Of a stretch of 64,000 bases of DNA, positions 1 through 9,349 are shown piece after piece. How positions within the stretch are numbered: position 1 is the first letter of the stretch; each line of letters opens with the position of its first letter. The position numbers were made by a program, and so were the translations under genes. This stretch comes from JBFGFX01 sp965232455 (GTDB taxonomy: Bacteria > Pseudomonadota > Gammaproteobacteria > Steroidobacterales > Woeseiaceae). A model generated the notes under the pieces. The model ran no database searches. It was not told where the DNA came from and saw nothing but the letters and a program-made list of their open reading frames with translations. The stretch is from positions 310,001-374,000 of the forward strand of contig OZ246981.1 in the NCBI GenBank assembly GCA_965232455.1, written 5' to 3'.

Positions 1-725
1 GTTTTGCCCCTGACACCTTCGGCAAACACCATTTGCGAATGATCGTCGGACGTTACCGCGAGGATGTCGCTTTCACCGGCAAGCTCGAAACCCGCAGCGC
101 GCGCCGATTCCACAACTTTCGATTTTTCGATGCGATGCAGCGCCGCATTGTCGGCGCCCGCGACTCCGGCGTGGTCAATAACCCCAAACACCCCGCCCGG
201 CTTCAATACGGCTTTGATCGAGCGCAACATGGACACGGCTGCATCCGCTCCGTCCCGATTGTAGACATCGTGAAAGTTCAGCGCGCTGATGGCGACGTCG
301 AACTGTCCGTCATCCGGGCTCATGCCCGCAAAGTTTTTGTCCAGCCTGACAACGTTGGGCAACCGGTTGTCGTCCAGCCTGGCGTTGAGCGCCTTGTCGT
401 TGGCGCCGTCGCGAAACTGCAGGATAAAGTCGGGGTTTTGCGCGGCAACGTGGCCGTCGTCACCGACGGCGTTGGAGAGCACTTCGGTGTACCAGCCGCC
501 CGCGGCCATGATGTCGATGACGCTCATGCCGGCCTCGACACCCAGATACTCCAGCACTTCGGCAGGTTTGCGGCCGGCGTCCCTCGCGCGGTCTGCTTCG
601 CTGCGGGTGTCGCTGGCGATTCGTTCCGCCAACGTGTGATGTGCGCCCATCGCGGTGGTAACAATGAGCAGGCTGGCAGAGATGACGGATAGGGCGGCGC
701 GGCGCGTTCTGATCAGGTTGTTCAT
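1..725 (-). CDS. Secreted SAM-dependent methyltransferase-like protein (3' end outside window)
   Basis: The reading frame opens at an ATG at 725 and stays open to the left edge, so at least 241 residues are present and the C-terminus is missing. The N-terminus (MNNLIRTRRAALSV...TTAMGAHH) looks like a signal peptide, which places the protein in the periplasm. The segment GMSVIDIMAAGGWYTEVLS fits motif I of a class I methyltransferase, with a degenerate glycine-rich loop (AAGGW). Downstream, FDVAISALNFHDVYN and LKPGGVFGVIDH match later motifs of the fold. This resembles the predicted exported methyltransferases of the COG4798 type; substrate and activity are unknown. It is divergent from the diguanylate cyclase gene, separated by about 225 bp. 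Confidence 0.8.
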   Translation of the reverse strand, partial: MNNLIRTRRAALSVISASLLIVTTAMGAHHTLAERIASDTRSEADRARDAGRKPAEVLEYLGVEAGMSVIDIMAAGGWYTEVLSNAVGDDGHVAAQNPDFILQFRDGANDKALNARLDDNRLPNVVRLDKNFAGMSPDDGQFDVAISALNFHDVYNRDGADAAVSMLRSIKAVLKPGGVFGVIDHAGVAGADNAALHRIEKSKVVESARAAGFELAGESDILAVTSDDHSQMVFAEGVRGK

Positions 726-951
726 TGTGGTCCTCCAACGTCGTAGCGGTCGTGCACCGGTAGCTTTGATTCCGTGAGTGGGCAACCGCTACCGTTTGCC
801 GTTACGTCGAGCATAGCGGAATTGAAGGCCGGCGGGCAGGCCGCTTTTCGGGCCGGCATGCTGTGCGCAACCTCCGCATTACGAAGGGTGCGTCGATTGT
901 GAGGCAAGGCGTCGCGCGGCTCTCGTGATCTCTGCATACTTGGTCGAGATC

Positions 952-2259
952 ATGAGTGAGTCGAGCAAAAAAACGTCCGTGGAATCGCCGCAGGCAACGA
1001 GCCCTTTCCGGCAACCCGACCTGCTGTATTCAATCGGGCTCTTTCTGGTGGCGGTTATCACGATGAGCGTCGTCATCGGACGGGTTGGCCTGCTGTCTGG
1101 CGACCATGGTTGGATCACAGCCGCGTTTTTTGTCACCTATGGTGTCTTTACCATCACAATGGGATTTCCTCGCCCCGGCTTCGGCCATGTGTCCTTCGAT
1201 CGGGTTGCTCAGGTGGCGGCAATCCTCATCCTGGGTCCCGTCGATGCCGCCTGGATTTCCGGGCTCGCGTCGCTGATTTATCCCTGGCAGCGGCTGGCTC
1301 ACGGTGAAAAGCTGACGACGGTGATCATGGCGTCTCTGCACAACGCCGGGCTCATGTCGCTGGTCGTGCTGATCTGCGGATCGTTGTACCTCGGTTTGGG
1401 CGGTCCGGTGCCGCCGGCCCGCTTGGACCTTGCGACGTCGGGCCTGCTGCTTCTTTTAATCTTGAGCATGCAGCTCGTCAACGATCTCGGCATGCTGATC
1501 GTCCTCCGCCTGCGAAAACAGGACCCCGCCAAACTCCTGAACGGGTTCACGGCTGCGGTGGAACTGGGGTCCGTCCTGATCGCCGTGCTGGTGGCGCTCG
1601 TTTACGTGCAGTACGACACCGCCGTTTTTGCATTACTGCTGGTGGTGTTGAGCATCGGCATGCTGGTGTTGAAACGTTATGCGGAAATGCGCTTCAAGCT
1701 GGAAGCCTTGGTGGACGAACGCACCGAGGAGCTGCGAATAAAGTCTCGCGAGCTGGAAAGGCAGGCAACCCACGATACGCTGACAGGGCTTTACAACCGG
1801 CGTTTCGCGGACGAATACCTTACGCGGGAAATCGAAAAGACGCGGCGGTCGGATCGGGAATTTGCGGTTGCGCTGGCCGACATCGACCATTTCAAGCAGA
1901 TCAACGACCGCTACTCGCACGCCAGCGGCGATCTGGTATTGAGGCGCGTTGCGCACATTCTGACCAGTCGCTGTCGCCAGTCCGACGTCGTGGCGCGCTA
2001 CGGCGGCGAAGAATTCCTGCTGTGTTTTCCCGACACCGGCATCGAGTCCGCCGAACGGATTTGCGGACAACTCAGGCGGGCTGTGGAAAATGCCGACTGG
2101 TCCGACGTGGGCACCAAGGACGGCCGTGACCTCGTCATAACGATGAGTATCGGAATTGCGAGGGTGCGTGCCGATTCGCGCTGCGAGTCGGTGCTCAGCG
2201 AAGCGGACGCCCGTTTGTATCGCGCAAAAAACAAAGGCCGTAACCGGGTGGTCGCCTAG
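952..2259 (+). CDS. Membrane-anchored diguanylate cyclase (GGDEF domain)
   Basis: The predicted protein has 435 residues. About the first 230 residues form several hydrophobic segments (for example YSIGLFLVAVITMSVVI and LGSVLIAVLVALVYV), followed by a short helical linker and a C-terminal GGDEF domain. The catalytic signature is GGEEF at residues 351-355. An RxxD inhibitory site (RQSD, 342-345) lies exactly five residues upstream, so product feedback by cyclic di-GMP is likely. The entry motif DTLTGLYNRR and the metal-site region ALADIDHFKQIND are intact, so the enzyme should make c-di-GMP from two GTP at the inner membrane. The membrane part matches no sensor family I can name. An in-frame GTG at 925 is an alternative start; the ATG at 952 was preferred. 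Confidence 0.92.
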   Translation: MSESSKKTSVESPQATSPFRQPDLLYSIGLFLVAVITMSVVIGRVGLLSGDHGWITAAFFVTYGVFTITMGFPRPGFGHVSFDRVAQVAAILILGPVDAAWISGLASLIYPWQRLAHGEKLTTVIMASLHNAGLMSLVVLICGSLYLGLGGPVPPARLDLATSGLLLLLILSMQLVNDLGMLIVLRLRKQDPAKLLNGFTAAVELGSVLIAVLVALVYVQYDTAVFALLLVVLSIGMLVLKRYAEMRFKLEALVDERTEELRIKSRELERQATHDTLTGLYNRRFADEYLTREIEKTRRSDREFAVALADIDHFKQINDRYSHASGDLVLRRVAHILTSRCRQSDVVARYGGEEFLLCFPDTGIESAERICGQLRRAVENADWSDVGTKDGRDLVITMSIGIARVRADSRCESVLSEADARLYRAKNKGRNRVVA

Positions 2260-2614
2260 GGCCTTTACACACTCCGCGAGAGATTGCCGTTGACCGCCAC
2301 AAAAACGCCAATCAAGGCGCGCGGTTGGCCGCAGATCCGCATTCGTCCCCTATATATGCTTTTTTCTTATGGTTGCTCATAAGGAAAATCTATCAACTTA
2401 GTTCCTTGTAATTCATAGACTCCCTGAAAAAATGTTGCGATTCTGCAACATCTTTGCGCGTTATTGGGTTTATTCGGCGCCCAAGTGTTTACAAGCGCAA
2501 CCATTTTGAGCACTATCGCACAAATGAAGCTGTGGCAATTAGACCACGCGAGGGCAAAGAGCAGACATAGCTCACGCCGCTTATATCAAAACTGCAATTA
2601 CTGAGGGGTAAGTC
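2260..2614. other. 355-bp intergenic region before the TonB receptor
   Basis: No convincing coding frame is present. The stretch is clearly more AT-rich than its surroundings, especially 2345-2445, which suits a promoter/regulatory region for the receptor gene. It contains the inverted repeat listed at 2432-2451. A purine-rich ribosome-binding site (GAGGGG) stands just before the ATG at 2615. Confidence 0.6.
2432..2451. promoter_or_regulatory. Inverted repeat, possible operator
   Basis: ATGTTGC and GCAACAT form perfect 7-bp arms around a 6-nt spacer, about 165 bp upstream of the TonB receptor start. The two half-sites suit a dimeric DNA-binding protein. The cognate regulator is unknown and the role is inferred from position only. 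Confidence 0.4.
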
Positions 2615-5602
2615 ATGAACAAAAAGGATGGTCCTGTGCGCCGCGGAGGTTCGCCCGCTGCGATCGCACTTCTCACCTGCATGTCGTTTGCCGGCGTCTC
2701 GGCATTCGCGCAGGGCAACAACAACGAGGGGGACGGCGTCAGCGGGGACCTCGAGGAGATCACGGTCACGGGCTCGCGTATTACGCGCAACACGCTCGTA
2801 ACACCGACGCCGGTCACCGTATTGGACGCCGAAGCGATCGAAATCTCCGGCACCGTAAACATCGGTGACCTGCTCAACGAACTGCCGGCTCTGGGTCCGA
2901 CGTTCGGTACGCAAAACTCCGACCGCTTCATCGGCACCGCCGGACTCAACCTGCTGGACCTGCGCAGGATGGGAACCGCCCGCACCCTGGTGCTGGTGAA
3001 CGGTCAGCGGCACGTGGCCGGTGCCATCGGCTCGGCAGCGGTGGACGTCAACTCGATTCCAGCGGCACTGATCGAGCGCGTCGAGGTCATCACGGGCGGC
3101 GCCTCCGCCATCTACGGCGCGGATGCCGTGACCGGTGTGGTGAACTTCATTCTCAAGCGGGATTTCGAGGGCGTCGAACTGCAGATGCAGACCGGTGAAT
3201 CGAGCGACGGCGGGCTGACGCGTTCGAGTGTCGACCTGATTGCCGGATTCAACGTCGACGACGGCCGCGGCAACGCCGTGGTCGCGCTGGAGTACAGCGA
3301 GGTGGGCAGTCTCACGGCCGCCGATCGCGGGCTCCCGCCTACGCGTCTCGTGAACAACCTCGAGGACGGCGACACGATCGATGGGGACGGGAACACGATC
3401 CACGACGGCATACCGGACGAGATCGTCACCCCGAACGCCGGGCTCGACTTCATCACGAACGGCGGGTGGTTCAGCGCGGGCGGCAGTCGCTACGTGTTCG
3501 ACTCCCCGAACAGTTTTCGCCTGCAGAATCTGGGCACCAACTTCGGCTCGTCCGAGTGCGGAAACGGCTGCGACTTCCTCGACCTGACGACCTTCGTCAA
3601 CTTCTCGACACCGAGAGACCGCTACGCGGTGAACATGTTGTTCAATTATGAACTCGCCGGCGAGCACCAGTTGAACATCGAAGGTAAGTACGTCAATTCT
3701 CGGGCGAAAGGCAACGGCCAGCCCCATTTCGACAACGGCGGTGCGACCGGCCTCAAAATTGCCGCGGACAATGCATTCATACCGGGGTTGTCGGGCGGTG
3801 ATCTCTCGCAGATATTGACGGACGCCGGAGTGGAGTCGTTCACGCTGCGTCGCTTCAACGTCGACGCCGGACTGCGGGGGCAGGACAACGAGCGGCAGAC
3901 CTCGCGCGCGCTGGTCGGCTTCAGCGGGCCGCTGACGGAGCGGCTGGACTACGAGGCCAACATCATCTATGGACGGACCACGTCCGAACAGCTCAACACG
4001 TTCAACCGGGTAAACGAGCGCTGGTACGCCGCCGCGGACGCGGTCGTCGATCCCGGCACTGGTGACATCGTGTGCCGCCACACGATCGTGGACCCGAACG
4101 ACCCGGACGACCCGAACCGGATCAACACGAGTCTGGTGCGCCCGCTTGATCTATCGATCGTCGGCGGCGATTGTGTGCCGGCCAATCTGTTTGGCGAGGG
4201 CGCCGTCAGCCAGGAGGCGATCGATTACTTCACGGTCACCGCGGTTCGTAACGCGAAAATCGACCAGGCCGTCGTCAACGGTATCGTCAGCGGGTCGCTG
4301 ATGGACCTTCCCGCCGGTGAGCTCGGTTTCGCGGCCGGCTTCGAGTACCGGGAAGAGTCCAGTGAGGACGTGCCGGACTCGCTCGACGGGCTCGGGCTGA
4401 CATTCGGCAACGTCCTGCAGCCGGAGAGCGGCGAGTATGACGTCGCCGAGCTGTTCGCGGAGGTTCGGATACCGCTATTGACGGAAGCCCCGTTTGCGAG
4501 AGAGCTGGCTGTCGACCTTGCCGGCCGCTATTCGGATTATTCGACCATCGGCTCGACCTTCACCTACAAAGCCGGCCTCGAGTGGGCGCCGACCGACTGG
4601 GTGAGACTGCGTGGAACTTACTCCGAAGCGGTCAGGGCGCCGAACATCGGCGAGCTGTTCGGCCCGCAGAACCAGACGTTTTTTGCCGTTCTGGATCCGT
4701 GCAGCGAGGACCGGCTGGATCTCGGCCGCAACGGCCAGGCGGTTCGCGAGGCGAACTGCCGGGATCTGGGCATTCCGGTCGGCTTCGACGCCGAGGACCA
4801 GGTGACCCGGGAAGGGCTCGCGGGCGGCAACCCCGACTTGAACGAGGAAGACAGCGAATCGTTCACGGTGGGGCTGGTCTTCCAGCCGCTGGACAACCTG
4901 GGTTTTGCGATCGACTACTGGGACATCAGCATCGATGATGCGATTGACGTGGCCCAGGCGCAGGATATCCTCAACCGCTGCGTGGATGCGCCGGGTGGCA
5001 TCGACAACGAGTTCTGTCGGCTGATCACGCGCGATGCGGCCAACAACAACAACATCAGCCTGATCGTGCAGACGCAGCAGAATATTGCCGCGCTCGAGGC
5101 CTCCGGCGTCGACCTGGAGGGCACCTATACCTTCGACGTGGCCGGCGGCAACGCGCGCGTGCGCCTGATTGCGACCTACCTGGAGAAGCTGAACGAGTTT
5201 CCGTTCCAGTCCGATCCGGAGCTGAGGGAACAGGAGGCCGGCGGTCTGGGTGATCCGGAGTATTCCGGTCAGCTCGACCTCAGCTACTACCGCGGCTCGC
5301 TGGGCGTCAACTGGTCGCTTCGTTATCTGGATTCCATGTCGCGCATCGACCTCGAGGATCTTGCGGTCAATCCCGATGCGCAGAAACCGCTGTTCACCGG
5401 TGACACGTTCTACAGCGACCTCCACGTGAGCTGGGATCTGAACGACAACGTCCGGTTTGCGGTTGGCATCGACAACATGTTCAACGAGGGCCTGCCCCTC
5501 GGCCTGACCGGCACGGGGGGGGCCTCGAACGGCGGCAGCGGCATCTTCGACAACGTGGGTCCGTTCTACTACGGCAGCGTCAAGATCTCGCTGGGAGAGT
5601 AG
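2615..5602 (+). CDS. TonB-dependent outer-membrane receptor
   Basis: The 995-residue protein begins with a signal peptide (about residues 1-32, likely cleaved after AFA). A TonB box-like segment LEEITVTGSRI follows, then a plug domain (LVLVNGQRHVAG...VDVNSIPAALIERVEVITGGASAIYGADAVTGVVNFILK). The rest is a long beta-barrel with receptor hallmarks such as GLEWAPTDWVRLRGTYSEAVRAPNIGELFGPQ. It should import a scarce ligand across the outer membrane using the TonB system. The ligand cannot be told from sequence; this sub-type with ITVTGSRI is common in polymer- and peptide-using gammaproteobacteria. The last residues (KISLGE) lack the usual terminal aromatic residue. No substrate-specific genes are adjacent. 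Confidence 0.93.
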   Translation: MNKKDGPVRRGGSPAAIALLTCMSFAGVSAFAQGNNNEGDGVSGDLEEITVTGSRITRNTLVTPTPVTVLDAEAIEISGTVNIGDLLNELPALGPTFGTQNSDRFIGTAGLNLLDLRRMGTARTLVLVNGQRHVAGAIGSAAVDVNSIPAALIERVEVITGGASAIYGADAVTGVVNFILKRDFEGVELQMQTGESSDGGLTRSSVDLIAGFNVDDGRGNAVVALEYSEVGSLTAADRGLPPTRLVNNLEDGDTIDGDGNTIHDGIPDEIVTPNAGLDFITNGGWFSAGGSRYVFDSPNSFRLQNLGTNFGSSECGNGCDFLDLTTFVNFSTPRDRYAVNMLFNYELAGEHQLNIEGKYVNSRAKGNGQPHFDNGGATGLKIAADNAFIPGLSGGDLSQILTDAGVESFTLRRFNVDAGLRGQDNERQTSRALVGFSGPLTERLDYEANIIYGRTTSEQLNTFNRVNERWYAAADAVVDPGTGDIVCRHTIVDPNDPDDPNRINTSLVRPLDLSIVGGDCVPANLFGEGAVSQEAIDYFTVTAVRNAKIDQAVVNGIVSGSLMDLPAGELGFAAGFEYREESSEDVPDSLDGLGLTFGNVLQPESGEYDVAELFAEVRIPLLTEAPFARELAVDLAGRYSDYSTIGSTFTYKAGLEWAPTDWVRLRGTYSEAVRAPNIGELFGPQNQTFFAVLDPCSEDRLDLGRNGQAVREANCRDLGIPVGFDAEDQVTREGLAGGNPDLNEEDSESFTVGLVFQPLDNLGFAIDYWDISIDDAIDVAQAQDILNRCVDAPGGIDNEFCRLITRDAANNNNISLIVQTQQNIAALEASGVDLEGTYTFDVAGGNARVRLIATYLEKLNEFPFQSDPELREQEAGGLGDPEYSGQLDLSYYRGSLGVNWSLRYLDSMSRIDLEDLAVNPDAQKPLFTGDTFYSDLHVSWDLNDNVRFAVGIDNMFNEGLPLGLTGTGGASNGGSGIFDNVGPFYYGSVKISLGE

Positions 5603-5615
5603 TCGTAACAGGGTC

Positions 5616-5641
5616 GGCCGGGTCCCGCGGGGGTCCCGGCC
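5616..5641. terminator. GC-rich hairpin between convergent genes
   Basis: GGCCGGG (5616-5622) and CCCGGCC (5635-5641) form a stem with further GC pairing inside. It lies between the convergent TonB receptor and ilvB genes. No T-tract follows on either strand, so intrinsic termination would be atypical; it may simply separate convergent transcripts. Confidence 0.4.
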
Positions 5642-5674
5642 CCTCTGTCCGCAGGGAGCGGCACAGAGATCGGA

Positions 5675-7537
5675 TCAGAACATCTCGCTGGGCCCCGGGT
5701 GATCGTCACCCGGGGTCTCGCGACTTTCGATCCAGTCGCCAGTGATCATCTTCGCGTAACTCAATCCCGGTCCCACCATGGGATAGACCCCGGCGTCGGG
5801 ATCGATGATCACCTCGAGAAACGCCGGGCCGTCGAATTCGATGAACGCCCTTACCGTTTCGACGAGGTCTTCCTTGCGATCCAGCTTTTTCGCGAACTGG
5901 AAACCGTCGGCCTCGGCGGCTTTGACAAAGTCCTTGCGGTGCAGCGACTTGTCGCTTCCCGACATGCGGCCCTTGTAATAAAGCTTTTGCCACTGACGGA
6001 CCATGCCGTCGCCGAAATTGTTCAACACGATGACCTTGATCGGCAGTTTATAGGTCGTTGCCGTTTCGAGTTCTCCGATGTTCATGCGCATGCTGGCGTC
6101 GCCGTCGATGTCGATGACCAGGCGGTCGGGCCGCGCAAATTGCGCCCCGATTGCCGCCGGAAGCCCGAAACCCATCGTGCCCATGCTGCCGGACGTGAGC
6201 CAGAGGCGTGGCTCCCGGTAGTCGAAGTACTGGGCGGCCCACATCTGATGTTGCCCGACGCCGGTCGTGATGATTGCTTTGCCGCCTGCGTGTTTGTTGA
6301 TTTCCTCGATCACGGCGTAGGGTTGAATCAGCTTGCTGTCGCGATCGTAATTGAGTTTATGCCGGTCTTTCAGGTGTGCGACGTGCGCGTGCCAATCATC
6401 GAGCTGTTTGCTGAATTTCATGCGCCTGCCGTAGTCGATCAGGTCTTCCAGGTCGCGTTTCAGCATGCCGACGTGGTGCCAGCTCACCGACTTGACCTTG
6501 CCGATCTCCGATACGTCCACGTCGAAATGTGCGATGTGTTTCGCGTTCGGCGCAAAACGGCCGGGATCGCCGGCAACCCGATCATCGAATCGTGCGCCAA
6601 CGGCAATCAAAAAATCGCAGTCCTCGATCGCGTAGTTGGCGAACGCCATGCCGTGCATTCCGAGCATGTGCAGCGACAGCGGGTGCGTGGTGTCGCTGGC
6701 GCCGAGCGCCATGAGCGTGGTAGTGACCGGTAAGCCGTACTCTTTTGCAAGGCGCCGCATGGCCTTGCTGGCGTTGCCGTTGATCACGCCGCCGCCCGCA
6801 TAGATCAACGGTCGTTCCGACTCGGCCAGCATTTTGAAGAACCGCTCGCAAGCGTCGTCGGTAAGGCGGTTCTGAACAACGGTTTCGAGTCGATTGCGGT
6901 AGCCGGTAAGCGGGAGCTGGCCGCCGCCTCGAAATTCGCCCTCCCAGTTCTGCACGTCTTTGGGAATGTCGACGACCACCGGGCCGGGGCGCCCGGTCCG
7001 GGCAAGTTCAAAAGCGGCGCGCATCGTCGCTTCGAGACGTGTCGGGTCGGTGACGAGGAAGACGTGTTTTGCGACGGCGCCCATGATGGCCGTGACCGGC
7101 GCCTCCTGAAATGCGTCGGTGCCGATCGCGTTCGTCGGAACCTGTCCGCAGACTACGACGATGGGCACCGAGTCCGCCATGCAGTCGCGTACGGGCGTGA
7201 CGGTATTGGTGGCGCCGGGGCCCGACGTGACCATGACCACACCGACCTTACCGCTGGCGCGCGCGTATCCCGCCGCCATGAAGCCCGCGCCCTGCTCGTT
7301 CGCCGGGACGATGAGCGGAATGGGCGCATTGCCGTCTGCGTCGCGGTGTTCGTTGTTGTAACGGAACACGGCGTCATAGGTCGGCAATATCGCTCCGCCG
7401 CTGTAGCCGAACACGATGTCCACGCCTTCGTCGGCAAGCACCTGGACCACGATGTCGGCGCCGGTCATCGGCGTTCCCGTCAGTGGATGGGCTGCACCGT
7501 CGGATGCGTTGTGATCTGCGGAAAGCTGCGTGCTCAT
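5675..7537 (-). CDS. ilvB: Acetolactate synthase large (catalytic) subunit
   Basis: The predicted protein is 620 residues from MSTQLSADHN. It is a ThDP-dependent enzyme condensing two pyruvates, or pyruvate and 2-oxobutyrate, in branched-chain amino-acid synthesis. The N-terminal ThDP-binding domain carries the catalytic glutamate in PANEQGAGFMAAGYARASG. The C-terminal domain carries the ThDP/Mg motif IDGDASMRMNIGELETA...IVLNN. Length fits the family with a short N-terminal extension. The frame remains open upstream to 7699 but that part is unlike any IlvB N-terminus and overlaps ilvH, so the ATG at 7537 was chosen. The regulatory subunit is encoded immediately upstream on the opposite strand. 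Confidence 0.95.
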   Translation of the reverse strand: MSTQLSADHNASDGAAHPLTGTPMTGADIVVQVLADEGVDIVFGYSGGAILPTYDAVFRYNNEHRDADGNAPIPLIVPANEQGAGFMAAGYARASGKVGVVMVTSGPGATNTVTPVRDCMADSVPIVVVCGQVPTNAIGTDAFQEAPVTAIMGAVAKHVFLVTDPTRLEATMRAAFELARTGRPGPVVVDIPKDVQNWEGEFRGGGQLPLTGYRNRLETVVQNRLTDDACERFFKMLAESERPLIYAGGGVINGNASKAMRRLAKEYGLPVTTTLMALGASDTTHPLSLHMLGMHGMAFANYAIEDCDFLIAVGARFDDRVAGDPGRFAPNAKHIAHFDVDVSEIGKVKSVSWHHVGMLKRDLEDLIDYGRRMKFSKQLDDWHAHVAHLKDRHKLNYDRDSKLIQPYAVIEEINKHAGGKAIITTGVGQHQMWAAQYFDYREPRLWLTSGSMGTMGFGLPAAIGAQFARPDRLVIDIDGDASMRMNIGELETATTYKLPIKVIVLNNFGDGMVRQWQKLYYKGRMSGSDKSLHRKDFVKAAEADGFQFAKKLDRKEDLVETVRAFIEFDGPAFLEVIIDPDAGVYPMVGPGLSYAKMITGDWIESRETPGDDHPGPSEMF

Positions 7538-7690
7538 CGCCCTGGCTCGTTCACGTAAGTAACGGATTTCCGGCGAGTGTTTACTAATTTTTATTGCATT
7601 GCAATACTCCAGGTTCTGAGCCGCGATTCGCAGCCGGCTTCGGAAAATGGTTTCAGCCGTATTTAGTTCATTGCCATAGGAAACAGGACA
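7538..7690. promoter_or_regulatory. Shared ilvB/ilvH divergent promoter region
   Basis: This 153-bp AT-rich gap separates the two divergent acetolactate synthase genes and must hold both promoters. It contains a perfect 13-bp palindrome, ATTGCATTGCAAT, at 7593-7605, near the middle. A site there could control both directions at once. The regulator is not identifiable from sequence. Confidence 0.5.
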
Positions 7691-8212
7691 ATGCGCCACG
7701 TCATCTCGGTGCTGTTACAGAACGAAGTCGGTGCGTTGACCCGCATGACCGGGCTGTTCTCGACGCGCGGATACAACATCGATTCGCTGAACGTCGCTCC
7801 AACGGACGATCCGATGGTGTCCCGGGTAACGCTTGTCGTGTCGGGCTCGGACGGCGCCATTGCTCAGCTGAACACGCAGCTCGCCAAACTGGTCGATGTG
7901 GTCAACATCCATGACATGACGCTGGGCGAGCATTTCGAGCGCGAGCTTGTCATCATCAAGATGAAGCTCGCAAAAGGCGGCTTTCCCAGCGTCCAGAGCA
8001 TGGCAGGGGAGCACGGCGCCGAGATTCTGGACAACAGGGAGAACAGCTGCACGGTGATGCTCATGGGCCGGCTGAGCGAGGTTGATGCGTTTATCGAGGC
8101 GGCGTCGAAGATTGGCAAGCTGGCTGCGGTGGCGCGGAGCGGCAGCGTTGCGGTCTCGAAAGGGGAGGTCACGCTTTCTTCTTACGCGAAACATCATCGC
8201 TTGACCGGCTGA
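7691..8212 (+). CDS. ilvH: Acetolactate synthase small (regulatory) subunit
   Basis: The 173-residue protein starts MRHVISVLLQNEVGALTRMTGLFSTRGYNIDSLNVAPT, the hallmark ACT-domain start of IlvH. The second half (EILDNRENSCTVMLMGRLSEVDAFIEAA) is the usual small-subunit C-terminal domain. It binds valine and activates the IlvB catalytic subunit. A ribosome-binding site (AGGAAACAGGA) precedes the ATG. It sits 9 bp before proB, so ilvH may be cotranscribed with proBA rather than with ilvB. Confidence 0.95.
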   Translation: MRHVISVLLQNEVGALTRMTGLFSTRGYNIDSLNVAPTDDPMVSRVTLVVSGSDGAIAQLNTQLAKLVDVVNIHDMTLGEHFERELVIIKMKLAKGGFPSVQSMAGEHGAEILDNRENSCTVMLMGRLSEVDAFIEAASKIGKLAAVARSGSVAVSKGEVTLSSYAKHHRLTG

Positions 8213-8221
8213 TGCGATTCC

Positions 8222-9349
8222 ATGGACGAACTCCAACTCAACGGACTGAAACGCCTCGTCATCAAGCTGGGTTCCGCGCTGCTAGTCGACGCGTCGGGGC
8301 GGTTCGACCGGAACGCCATTGAGCGGATGGCCGCGGAGATCGCGGAGCTCCGCAACGATGGACACGAAATCCTGATCGTCTCGTCGGGCGCCGTTGCGAT
8401 AGGCTGCCACGTCTTGGGAATCAACAGGCAACGTGCCCGCCTCGACGAGCTGCAGGCCGCCGCGGCGGCCGGACAGGTTCAACTGGTACAGGCATGGCAG
8501 GAGGCCTTGAGAGTCCACGGGATACGGGCGGCACAGATCCTGCTGACGCCCGATGACACCGAGAATCGTCGACGTTTTCTCAATGCCAAGGGAACTCTGC
8601 ATACGCTCATGGAACACGGCGTAATTCCGGTGATCAACGAAAACGACACGGTCGCCACGGACGAGCTTCGATACGGCGACAACGATCGGCTCGCGGCGCG
8701 TGTTGCACAGATGGTGATGGCCGACGGTCTGGTTCTGTTGTCCGACGTCGATGGCTTGTATACGGCCGATCCACGCACGTGTCCGTCGGCGGAGCACGTT
8801 CCCCTGATCCGTTCGATAACGGACGACGTGCTCGCCATGGCGGGCGAGTCCGGTTCCGCCGTGGGGAGCGGCGGCATGACGACAAAGCTGCAGGCGGCAG
8901 GAATCGCTACTCACGCGGGCTGCGCAACCGTCGTCGCCAGCGGCCGTCAGGACAAACCGCTGAGCGCGCTGGCCAGCGGCGGTCGGTGCACGGTTTTTCT
9001 TGCGGAAGGGACGCCCACGGCTGCCCGCAAGCAGTGGCTGGCGGGTATTCTGGAGGTGCGTGGAAAACTCCGGGTCGATGCCGGCGCGGCGGCCGCCCTG
9101 GCGAATGGAAGCAGTTTGCTGCCTGTCGGCTTGGTCGAAGTCATCGGCAGTTTTCGGCGCGGAGATGCCGTAAGCTTGCTTGACTGCGACGGTGAGGAAC
9201 TGGGTAGGGGGCTTGCGACGTATGCCAGTGAAGAGACGCTTGCAATCGTCGGTTGCCGCTCCGACGATATTGACAAGCGACTTGGGTATCGTGGTCGATC
9301 CGTCGTGGTGCACAGAGACGACCTTGTGTTGTTCAGGAGGGGCACGTGA
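8222..9349 (+). CDS. proB: Glutamate 5-kinase
   Basis: The 375-residue protein contains the amino-acid kinase fold (KRLVIKLGSALLVD; IVSSGAVAIGCHVLG; INENDTVATDELRYGDNDRLAARVA; GSGGMTTKLQAAGIAT). A C-terminal PUA domain begins near residue 275 (GKLRVDAGAAAALANG). It phosphorylates glutamate in the first step of proline synthesis. Length is normal for the PUA-containing form. Its stop overlaps the start of proA by 4 bp (GTGA), showing translational coupling. Confidence 0.95.
   Translation: MDELQLNGLKRLVIKLGSALLVDASGRFDRNAIERMAAEIAELRNDGHEILIVSSGAVAIGCHVLGINRQRARLDELQAAAAAGQVQLVQAWQEALRVHGIRAAQILLTPDDTENRRRFLNAKGTLHTLMEHGVIPVINENDTVATDELRYGDNDRLAARVAQMVMADGLVLLSDVDGLYTADPRTCPSAEHVPLIRSITDDVLAMAGESGSAVGSGGMTTKLQAAGIATHAGCATVVASGRQDKPLSALASGGRCTVFLAEGTPTAARKQWLAGILEVRGKLRVDAGAAAALANGSSLLPVGLVEVIGSFRRGDAVSLLDCDGEELGRGLATYASEETLAIVGCRSDDIDKRLGYRGRSVVVHRDDLVLFRRGT

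Noticed and set aside
2513..4081. 522-codon open frame on the minus strand
   Set aside because: Lies antisense to the TonB receptor and has no motif; the plus-strand receptor is certain.
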